Shown: positions 1-4,725 of the stretch, piece by piece | How the letters are laid out: the number at the start of each line of letters is the position of its first letter | How positions within the stretch are numbered: the stretch's first letter is position 1 | Assembly (NCBI GenBank): GCA_947505565.1 | Contig: CANNLB010000263.1 | Coordinates: 1-5,392 of the forward strand | Direction of reading: 5' to 3' | Source: Acidobacteriota bacterium | GTDB lineage: Bacteria; Acidobacteriota; Terriglobia; Bryobacterales; Bryobacteraceae | Length of the DNA: 5,392 bases | The notes under the pieces: generated by a model | Database searches by the model: none | Told to the model about the DNA's origin: nothing | What the model saw: only the letters and a program-made list of their open reading frames with translations | Made by a program: the position numbers and the translations under genes

Positions 1-1
1 C

Positions 2-520
2 TACTGCAAACAGGAAGCGAAGATGATCCGGGACAACCTGAACGCGGCGTTTTCGAAGGAGGTCCGGGTCTATTTCAAGGACTTTCCGCTGGAGCAGATT
101 CACAACTGGGCCAAACCGGCCGCGATCGCCGGCCGTTGTGTGTATCGCCAGGATACGGCGAAGTTTTGGGATTACCATGATTGGATCTTCGCGAATCAGG
201 AAATGACCACGGCCGAGAACCTCCGCTCGCGGCTGGAAGGGTTCGGGGTGGATAAAAAGCTCGACGTGCCGGACCTTTTAAAATGCTTTGATACGAAGGC
301 GACCGAGTCCGAAGTAGCGAAGAATTGGGCTGAGGGCCGGGCGCTGGAAGTGAACTCAACGCCGACGATTTTCGTCAACGGGCGCCGCCTGTCGGGCAGC
401 GTCAGCTGGGACCAAATGAAACAGATTGTCGAGTTCGAGATTGCATATCAAAAGACGGCCAAGAACGCCGGCGAGAACTGCGGCTGTGAATTGAAACTCC
501 CCTCTCCTTTAAACCCGTAA
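2..520 (+). CDS. DsbA-like thiol:disulfide oxidoreductase (5' truncated by window edge)
   Basis: The frame is open from base 2 and begins Y-C-K-Q-E-A-K-M. This fits the second half of a DsbA-type CPxC active site, so the ATG at 23 is an internal methionine and the true start lies left of the window. The visible 172 residues show the DsbA-family order: a strand after the active-site helix (VRVYFKDFPL), an inserted helical domain (visible residues ~37-108), and the cis-proline loop N-S-T-P-T at ~118-122 followed by IFVNGRRLSG. Family role: oxidation, reduction or isomerisation of cysteines in exported proteins. An N-terminal signal or anchor cannot be seen because that part is missing. Unusually, the tail carries a C-G-C pair (bases 479-487), plus two more cysteines in the helical insert. 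The stop is one base before the M28 peptidase ATG, so the two are probably co-transcribed. The family call is strong; whether it acts as oxidase or reductase is unknown. Confidence 0.9.
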   Translation, partial: YCKQEAKMIRDNLNAAFSKEVRVYFKDFPLEQIHNWAKPAAIAGRCVYRQDTAKFWDYHDWIFANQEMTTAENLRSRLEGFGVDKKLDVPDLLKCFDTKATESEVAKNWAEGRALEVNSTPTIFVNGRRLSGSVSWDQMKQIVEFEIAYQKTAKNAGENCGCELKLPSPLNP

Positions 521-521
521 C

Positions 522-2312
522 ATGCGCCTTGCCTTCTTGACTCTCTTTGCCGTAACTTTGTTCGCGGCGGCTGAACCGACAGAACAGGCCTATCTGGCCC
601 ACATTAAGTACCTGGCCAGCGACAAGCTGAAGGGTCGAGGGACCGGGACGCCGGAGCTGGAGCAAGCGGCTGACTATATTGCCCGCGAGTTTAAGGCGGC
701 CGGGCTGAAGCCGGTGGAATCGTCTTTCTTCCAGAGGTTTCCCGTTACGACGCAGGCGAAGCTGGGTAGTAAGAACCGGCTGAGTTTAACGCTGCAGGGC
801 AAGAAGACTTTGTTGAAGTGCAACGAGGACTTTGTGCCGCTGAATATGTCGAGTTCGGGCGACTTTTCGGGCGGGGTGGTTTTTGTCGGCTATGGAATCT
901 CGGCACCGGAGTATAACTACGATGACTACGCCGGGGTGGACGTAGCCGGGAAGGTAGTGGTGATGCTGCGGCGGGAACCGCAGGAGACTGACGACAAGGC
1001 GACGTTCAACGGCCGGGTTTACACCCGGCATGCACAGTTTGATTCAAAGACGACGAATGCGAAGCTGCATGGGGCAAAGGCGGCGATCATCCTGAGCGAT
1101 GTGCTTTCGAGCGGGTATGGGGAGATTGAGAAGTTCGCCAAAAACGCCGGTCCGGCCAACGCGGGGATTCCCGCGATCATGGTGAAGGGTGAAGTGGGCG
1201 AGAAGCTTCTGGAGGCCGCGGGGCTGAAACTGCGGGAGATTCACGAGGGCATTGATAGGGACATGAAGCCGCGGTCGCAGGTGCTGAATAACGTTTCGGT
1301 GGCGTTGCGGGCGGATGTGTCGCGGGAGGTTCGGCAGGTGCGGAACGTGGTTGGCTACTTACCGGGCGAGTCGAACGAGTTTCTGGTGGTGGGCGCGCAC
1401 TACGACCATTTGGGATTGGGCCAACAGTTTTCGATGGCACCGAGCATGGCGGGCAAACCGCATTTCGGAGCGGACGATAACGCGAGCGGCACGGCGGGGG
1501 TGATCGAGCTCGCCAAGCGGTTCGGCGCAATGGCGAACCGGAAGCGGGGGATTTTGTTTATGGCCTTTGCGGGCGAGGAGCTGGGCTTGCTGGGGTCGAG
1601 TTTTTTCGTCAACAACCCGCAGTTGCCTCTGGCGAAGGCCGTGACGATGATCAATATGGACATGATTGGGCGGGTGAAGGACGGGCGGGTATTTGTAGGC
1701 GGGAGCGGGACCGGGTCCAACCTGAAGGCGATTTTGGAAGGTACGCCGTCGCATGGTTTGAACTTTGATACGTCGGAGATGGCCGGGTACGGGTCGAGCG
1801 ATCATACGAGCTTTACGACCAAACAGGTGCCGGTGCTGTTCTTTTTTTCTGGGCTGCACGCGGATTATCACAAGCCGAGCGATACGTGGGACAAAATTAA
1901 TGCGGTCGACGCAGTGAAGTTGCTCGCGTATGTGGGAGAAGTGGCGGATAAATTGATTTCCCAGGAGCGTCCGCAGTACGTGCGGGTGCTGCCGCCCCAG
2001 AGTGCCCATTCGGGGACGGCTCCGGCGTCGGGCGGGTCGTCGGGCTATGGGCCCTACTTTGGTTCGATTCCGGATTTTGCAGAGCCGCCGAAGGGGGTCC
2101 GTTTCGCGGATGTCAGGGACGGATCGCCGGCCGGGGTGGCTGGGCTGAAGGCGGGGGACATCATGGTGGGCTTCGATGGGAAGGACGTTGGTAACCTGAT
2201 GGACTTCACGGTGCTATTGAGGCAGAAGAAGGTGGGGGACGAGGTTGAGGTGAAAGCGCTACGGGGCGGCCAAACTATCGTCGTGAAGGTACTGCTAACA
2301 GCTAGGAAATAA
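522..2312 (+). CDS. Secreted M28-family zinc (amino)peptidase with PA and PDZ domains
   Basis: A complete 596-residue exported metallopeptidase. Residues 1-17 form a signal peptide (R2, a hydrophobic core, A-A-A before E18) with no lipobox cysteine, so it is probably periplasmic or secreted. A PA-like insert spans ~104-250 (FVGYGISAPEYNYDDYAGVD region). The M28 core at ~270-480 shows all expected metal and catalytic positions: H293 in GAHYDH, D318 in GADDNASG, E352/E353 in AGEELG (general base and ligand), D380 in NMDMIG, and H450 in DYHKPSDT. A C-terminal PDZ domain occupies ~508-594 (SPAGVAGLKAGDIMVGFDG). Family knowledge: a two-zinc exopeptidase releasing N-terminal residues; PA and PDZ domains usually shape substrate access. 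The start is fixed by an in-frame stop at 510-512 and the signal peptide. No Shine-Dalgarno precedes it (pyrimidine-rich), so translation probably depends on coupling to the preceding DsbA-like gene. Exact substrate specificity cannot be read from sequence. Confidence 0.95.
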   Translation: MRLAFLTLFAVTLFAAAEPTEQAYLAHIKYLASDKLKGRGTGTPELEQAADYIAREFKAAGLKPVESSFFQRFPVTTQAKLGSKNRLSLTLQGKKTLLKCNEDFVPLNMSSSGDFSGGVVFVGYGISAPEYNYDDYAGVDVAGKVVVMLRREPQETDDKATFNGRVYTRHAQFDSKTTNAKLHGAKAAIILSDVLSSGYGEIEKFAKNAGPANAGIPAIMVKGEVGEKLLEAAGLKLREIHEGIDRDMKPRSQVLNNVSVALRADVSREVRQVRNVVGYLPGESNEFLVVGAHYDHLGLGQQFSMAPSMAGKPHFGADDNASGTAGVIELAKRFGAMANRKRGILFMAFAGEELGLLGSSFFVNNPQLPLAKAVTMINMDMIGRVKDGRVFVGGSGTGSNLKAILEGTPSHGLNFDTSEMAGYGSSDHTSFTTKQVPVLFFFSGLHADYHKPSDTWDKINAVDAVKLLAYVGEVADKLISQERPQYVRVLPPQSAHSGTAPASGGSSGYGPYFGSIPDFAEPPKGVRFADVRDGSPAGVAGLKAGDIMVGFDGKDVGNLMDFTVLLRQKKVGDEVEVKALRGGQTIVVKVLLTARK

Positions 2313-2317
2313 AGGGG

Positions 2318-2360
2318 CTCCCTATTACAAATGCGCTGAGCGACCGATTAGAATAGGGAG
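2318..2360 (+). promoter_or_regulatory. 9-bp perfect inverted repeat upstream of the 2380 gene
   Basis: CTCCCTATT at 2318-2326 is exactly complementary to AATAGGGAG at 2352-2360, with a 25-base loop. The left arm begins six bases after the M28 stop. The right arm overlaps the purine-rich tract AGGGAGGAAAGGA (2355-2367) that should serve as ribosome-binding region of the next gene. No U-run follows, so an intrinsic terminator is unlikely. It could be an RNA stem that masks the ribosome site, a bipartite operator, or chance. A weak -10-like TAGAAT sits at 2349-2354 without a convincing -35 element. If that is the real promoter, the left arm would not be in the transcript and the DNA-operator reading would be favoured. 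Confidence 0.35.
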
Positions 2361-2367
2361 GAAAGGA
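2355..2367 (+). promoter_or_regulatory. Ribosome-binding region for the GTG-start gene at 2380
   Basis: AGGGAGGAAAGGA is the only strongly anti-16S-like tract near the start. Its last purines lie 12 bases before the GTG and the AGGGAGG core about 18 bases before, which is longer than usual. It still supports the GTG over the later ATG pair at residues 43-44, which lacks a comparable tract. Confidence 0.5.
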
Positions 2368-2379
2368 TCCAGTCCTATC

Positions 2380-3021
2380 GTGTCAGAACCATCAGCCATT
2401 TTGCGTACTCCGAATGCGGATCATTGGAAACTGCCCCCGCTGATCCTCCATCCGTTTTCCGACTCGAATGGACCGAGCAAGCTTGCTGAGAGCTCTCGTG
2501 CGGGCATGATGCTGCAGGGACTGTTGCCGAACAACGAGTTCTCGGTTGACGAGTTAGATCGTAAGCTGTTGGATGGGCGGTATTGTGAGATCCGGATGCT
2601 TTACTACGTGGGCAAGGATTTACGCCGCTGGATTGATCAGTGCATGGATTTGGTGGGGCGTGAGGAGTCGTTACGGCAGCGTAGCGTGATGGAGCAGAGC
2701 TTCGCGGGCCTTTTGGTGGAGGATCCGCCGGAGGCGGTGAAGGCGAAGCTGCGCAAGTGGGGAGTGGCGGACTATCGGGCGATATTCTCGCGGGCGCTTG
2801 GTTTGAACAGTATATTCGGCGAGGTGCCGGTGCGAACGGATTTAGCTCCGGAGTTTACGCGGCACTATTATCGTTACGCTGATCAGCTTTACGCTTGTTA
2901 TCTTTCGTTGTCTCCGCATGCGCAAATCCGATCGGCAGAGTTTGGGTTCGATCTGTTCGCTTCGGGTGAGTATTCTCGGATGCTGGAGAAAGAGTGGAGC
3001 ATAGCGTCCGAATCGGAGTGA
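2380..3021 (+). CDS. Hypothetical protein, 213 residues, soluble and mostly helical
   Basis: I do not recognise this family. The frame starts at GTG (MSEPSAIL) after a purine-rich ribosome-binding region, and ends at TGA 3019-3021. There is no signal peptide and no membrane segment, so it is probably cytoplasmic. The first ~40 residues are proline-rich and look flexible. From ~43 the protein becomes helical and charged, with a stretch SVDELDRKLLDGRY-CEIRMLYYVGKDLRRWIDQ at ~55-87, a run EDPPEAVKAKLRKWGVADYRAIFSRALGL at ~114-142, and an aromatic segment HYYRYADQLYACYLS at ~162-176. None of these is a catalytic signature I can name. Codon use with G/C-rich third positions and G-rich coding strand matches its neighbours, which supports a real gene. 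It lies 67 bp after the M28 gene and is convergent with the minus-strand genes. Alternative start: ATG at residue 43 or 44. Confidence 0.75.
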   Translation: MSEPSAILRTPNADHWKLPPLILHPFSDSNGPSKLAESSRAGMMLQGLLPNNEFSVDELDRKLLDGRYCEIRMLYYVGKDLRRWIDQCMDLVGREESLRQRSVMEQSFAGLLVEDPPEAVKAKLRKWGVADYRAIFSRALGLNSIFGEVPVRTDLAPEFTRHYYRYADQLYACYLSLSPHAQIRSAEFGFDLFASGEYSRMLEKEWSIASESE

Positions 3022-3137
3022 GGCGGCGGTCTGGGCGAGGGATTTAGACGGTACGCGGAAGCGTCCGGCTGGTTGTCGTGTGGGTGTCGGTTTCGCGTGG
3101 AGGGGGATGACGCAGACCGTGGGGTGGAGAGCGGGGC

Positions 3138-3209
3138 TGGACACCTCTGCGCTACCCGGAAATTGACCACCGCTACTCCAAATCGACTTGACCCGACTAA
3201 AAACTGATC
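3138..3209 (-). repeat. Three ~20-bp-spaced degenerate repeats, possible IS21-type element end (relic)
   Basis: On the plus strand AAATTGACC (3160-3168), AAATCGACT (3180-3188) and AAACTGATC (3201-3209) recur at 20- and 21-base spacing. On the minus strand they read GATCAGTTT, AGTCGATTT and GGTCAATTT, followed by CCGGGTAGCGCAGAGGTGTC and a final CA at 3138. IS21-family elements are known for multiple spaced terminal repeats and TG...CA ends, and this arrangement resembles one such end pointing left. No istA or istB coding remains are visible inside the window, so it would be a solo or decayed end. The repeats are seen directly; the IS21 assignment is inference from family knowledge and memory. 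Confidence 0.3.
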
Positions 3210-3265
3210 ATGCCACCTGGCCGGCCGACGGGCGCGAGCTTCATCATCTTTACGACTGCGGTTAT

Positions 3266-3280
3266 CCCGCCGGTAGCGGG
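3266..3280. repeat. Small GC-rich hairpin
   Basis: CCCGC (3266-3270) pairs with GCGGG (3276-3280) around a five-base loop CGGTA. No T-run follows on either side. It may contribute to transcription termination between the convergent genes, or belong to a decayed insertion. The stem is short enough that chance cannot be excluded in GC-rich DNA. Confidence 0.3.
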
Positions 3281-3292
3281 TTGATCGGGCTC

Positions 3293-3310
3293 CGGATCGG
3301 GGGCGATCCG
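3293..3310. terminator. 7-bp perfect hairpin with GGGG loop, possible bidirectional terminator without U-tract
   Basis: CGGATCG (3293-3299) and CGATCCG (3304-3310) are perfectly complementary around the tetraloop GGGG. It lies between the plus-strand gene ending at 3021 and the minus-strand genes ending at 3454 or 3361, where a terminator is expected. Neither side has a run of T, so a standard intrinsic terminator is not supported. It may slow polymerase, protect 3' ends, or be part of the possible insertion relic. Confidence 0.3.
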
Positions 3311-3360
3311 CCGCAGAAATACCAGATTACGGCCTCACACCCCGCCCCCCAAGCACGCCC

Positions 3361-3444
3361 TCAAGCCTTCGGAATCATCACCCCATCGGCATACTCACAA
3401 TTCGCCTTCCCCCGATAATCCAAGTATTCCGCCTCAGTCAACAT
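3361..3444 (-). CDS. Possible 27-residue ORF with Uma2-like N-terminal look
   Basis: The minus strand reads ATG at 3444-3442, then MLTEAEYLDYRGK and ANCEYADGVMIPKA, then TGA at 3363-3361. It starts only nine bases after the stop of the small membrane-protein gene, behind a weak GGGGA tract. The pattern L-T-x-x-E-Y-L followed by E-Y-x-D-G-x-x-I resembles the start of Uma2/DUF820-family nuclease-like proteins, but those run to about 180-200 residues and none of the remaining domain is visible. It could be a short real protein, a truncated Uma2 fragment, or chance. The C-rich plus strand here (G-rich minus strand) matches coding on the minus strand. The ORF is seen directly; its function is unknown. 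Confidence 0.3.
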   Translation of the reverse strand: MLTEAEYLDYRGKANCEYADGVMIPKA

Positions 3445-3453
3445 TTTCCCCAA

Positions 3454-3717
3454 TCACCGCTTCTTCTTCCGCGCCACCAGCCGCTCCATCGCCTCCTCCC
3501 CCGCCTTCTTCGCCTCCGGCGTCAAAGGCTCCGGCGACTCCGCATACTCCCGCGCCGCTCCCGCCAGCCAGAACGCATACGCACACGCTACGACCACGCT
3601 GAACACCCCAAACGTGGTCGACCCAATCTTTAAGACCCTCAACGCAAACAGCGCCACCAACGCATACGCCGGCCCCGCCCCCAACCCCAGCCAAAGTAAC
3701 TTCGTCTTCGGCCTCAT
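3454..3717 (-). CDS. Small two-helix membrane protein, 87 residues
   Basis: Unrecognised small membrane protein. The chosen start is the ATG at 3717-3715 (MRPKTKLLWLG), which overlaps the oxidoreductase TGA in an ATGA; a TTG four codons earlier is possible but less likely. Two hydrophobic segments are visible, residues ~7-29 (LLWLGLGAGPAYALVALFALRVL) and ~34-55 (TTFGVFSVVVACAYAFWLAG). They are joined by a short turn containing K30. A charged, probably helical cytoplasmic tail follows (~64-87), ending K-K-K-R. Positive charges at both ends predict a hairpin with both termini inside. The four-base overlap implies translational coupling and co-expression with the oxidoreductase, but no functional link can be read from the sequence. 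No catalytic motif is present. It is likely a real gene given the coupling and clean topology. Confidence 0.7.
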   Translation of the reverse strand: MRPKTKLLWLGLGAGPAYALVALFALRVLKIGSTTFGVFSVVVACAYAFWLAGAAREYAESPEPLTPEAKKAGEEAMERLVARKKKR

Positions 3718-4679
3718 AGCGTCACCCAACCACCTTCCACCGCTGACCGAAATACCCCCTCAATCACCCGCATATTCCCCACCGCTGTCTCTACCGGCAC
3801 CGCCACCGTCCTGCCCTCCAACACCGCCCGCGAAAACTCATCGAACTCCACCGTGTACTGGTCCAGCACCGGCGTTTCCGCCGCCTCCCCGTTTAAGAAA
3901 ATCCGGCACGGCTTGTCCGGCGGCGCGTTGAACGGAATCTCAATCTCAATGTGCCCTGTAGTCCCGTAGAAATGCATTGTTTGACAAGGAAACAACTGCG
4001 TCGAACAAGTAAACGTCGCCTGGCATCCCTCGAAATCCAGCACCGCCGTCGTCAGCCGGTCCGTCCCAAACGTTGCATCCCGCTCAATCAAACCCAACAC
4101 CCGCTGCGGCTCCTTCTCCGCCACAAATCGCGAGGTGAAGATCGGGTAACACCCAATGTCCATCAACGCCCCTCCTCCAAAATCCGCCTTGTTCCGGATG
4201 TTCTTCGGGTCCACGTTCGTATAGCTGAAGAAACCCTGAATCGCCCGCAACGCTCCGATCTTCCCGTCTCGCACCCACTGCCGCGCCAGCAACCACTGCG
4301 GATGGGTCGCCACCATGAATGCCTCGCCGATCTGAACCCCCGTTTCCCGCTGAACGGCCATCAACTGCTCGGCCTCCGCCACCGTCATCGACAGCGGCTT
4401 CTCACAGAGCACATGCTTGCCCGCCCGCGCCGCCTTCATCGCCCATTCCACATGCAAGTGGTTGGGCAGCGGAATATACACCGCGTCAATCGACGGATCC
4501 GCCAGCAGCGCCTCATAACTATCGAAAACCCTCTCAATCCCCAGCAGTCTCGCCTTCTCCGGGTTTCGGCTCGCGATCGCCTCCAGTCGAGCGACTTCAC
4601 AACCCGTAAATGCGGGCAATACCTTCGTCGAAAAGAATTTAGAGGTGCTGAGTACGCCCCAGCGCAAATGAGTGGTCAC
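3714..4679 (-). CDS. Gfo/Idh/MocA-family NAD(P)-dependent oxidoreductase
   Basis: A complete 321-residue protein, close to the usual length of the family. The N-terminal Rossmann half starts RWGVLSTSKFFSTKVLPAF (6-24), continues with a strand of the type DAVYIPLPNHLH (65-76), and carries the signature C-E-K-P at 92-95, with the conserved lysine K94. The C-terminal alpha/beta half has GGGALMDIGCYPI (168-180), supplying D174 and Y178. The tyrosine in place of the commoner histidine is typical of the glucose-fructose oxidoreductase, 1,5-anhydrofructose reductase and dihydrodiol/xylose dehydrogenase branch. Expected reaction: reversible oxidation of a sugar or related polyol/ketone with NAD(P); the substrate is unknown. 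There is no signal peptide, so it is cytosolic. The start is GTG at 4679, with no good Shine-Dalgarno before it. It is first in a minus-strand unit with the small membrane protein, and divergent from the photolyase-like gene. Confidence 0.92.
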   Translation of the reverse strand: MTTHLRWGVLSTSKFFSTKVLPAFTGCEVARLEAIASRNPEKARLLGIERVFDSYEALLADPSIDAVYIPLPNHLHVEWAMKAARAGKHVLCEKPLSMTVAEAEQLMAVQRETGVQIGEAFMVATHPQWLLARQWVRDGKIGALRAIQGFFSYTNVDPKNIRNKADFGGGALMDIGCYPIFTSRFVAEKEPQRVLGLIERDATFGTDRLTTAVLDFEGCQATFTCSTQLFPCQTMHFYGTTGHIEIEIPFNAPPDKPCRIFLNGEAAETPVLDQYTVEFDEFSRAVLEGRTVAVPVETAVGNMRVIEGVFRSAVEGGWVTL

Positions 4680-4725
4680 CTGAAAACTTTATCGCTTTTC
4701 TCGATTCGGCTGCATCTCTACAAGC
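4680..4725. promoter_or_regulatory. 46-bp divergent intergenic region
   Basis: Only 46 bases separate the GTG of the oxidoreductase (minus) from the ATG of the photolyase-like gene (plus). Both promoters must therefore overlap each other or extend into the opposing coding regions. The stretch is locally AT-richer (AAAACTTTATCGCTTTTC). I see no convincing -35/-10 pair on either strand and no clear Shine-Dalgarno for either gene, so leaderless or very short-leader transcripts are possible. Confidence 0.5.

Larger units (their letters stand above)
3022..3360. other. Gene-poor convergent intergenic stretch
   Basis: No convincing gene lies here. A TTG-start plus-strand frame at 3188-3418 exists, but it has poor coding character and no ribosome site, and its second half sits on the C-rich strand, the opposite of the real genes nearby. 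The plus strand is G-rich to about 3140 and C-rich from about 3330. The middle holds three degenerate spaced repeats (3160-3209) and two GC-rich hairpins (3266-3280, 3293-3310), each listed separately. It most likely holds transcription ends plus an old insertion relic. Confidence 0.6.

Noticed and set aside
23..25. ATG at 23 as the start of the DsbA-like gene
   Set aside because: The frame is open to base 2, and the residues before it include the apparent second active-site cysteine, so this methionine is internal.
1359..2009. Minus-strand frame of 216 residues opposite the M28 peptidase
   Set aside because: Antisense shadow of the catalytic core; Arg/His/Pro-rich composition, with no domain or ribosome site.
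3188..3418. TTG-start 76-residue plus-strand frame
   Set aside because: It has no ribosome site, and it crosses both the repeat region and the hairpins. Its second half is C-rich on the sense strand, opposite to the coding bias of real genes here.
3434..3694. Gly/Val/Cys-rich minus-strand frame overlapping the small membrane protein
   Set aside because: Out-of-frame reading of the same strand with repetitive composition; the overlapping frame has clean membrane helices and an ATGA coupling.
3614..3931. Proline-rich 105-residue plus-strand frame
   Set aside because: Low-complexity shadow of two minus-strand genes; the prolines come from reading G-rich codons in antisense.
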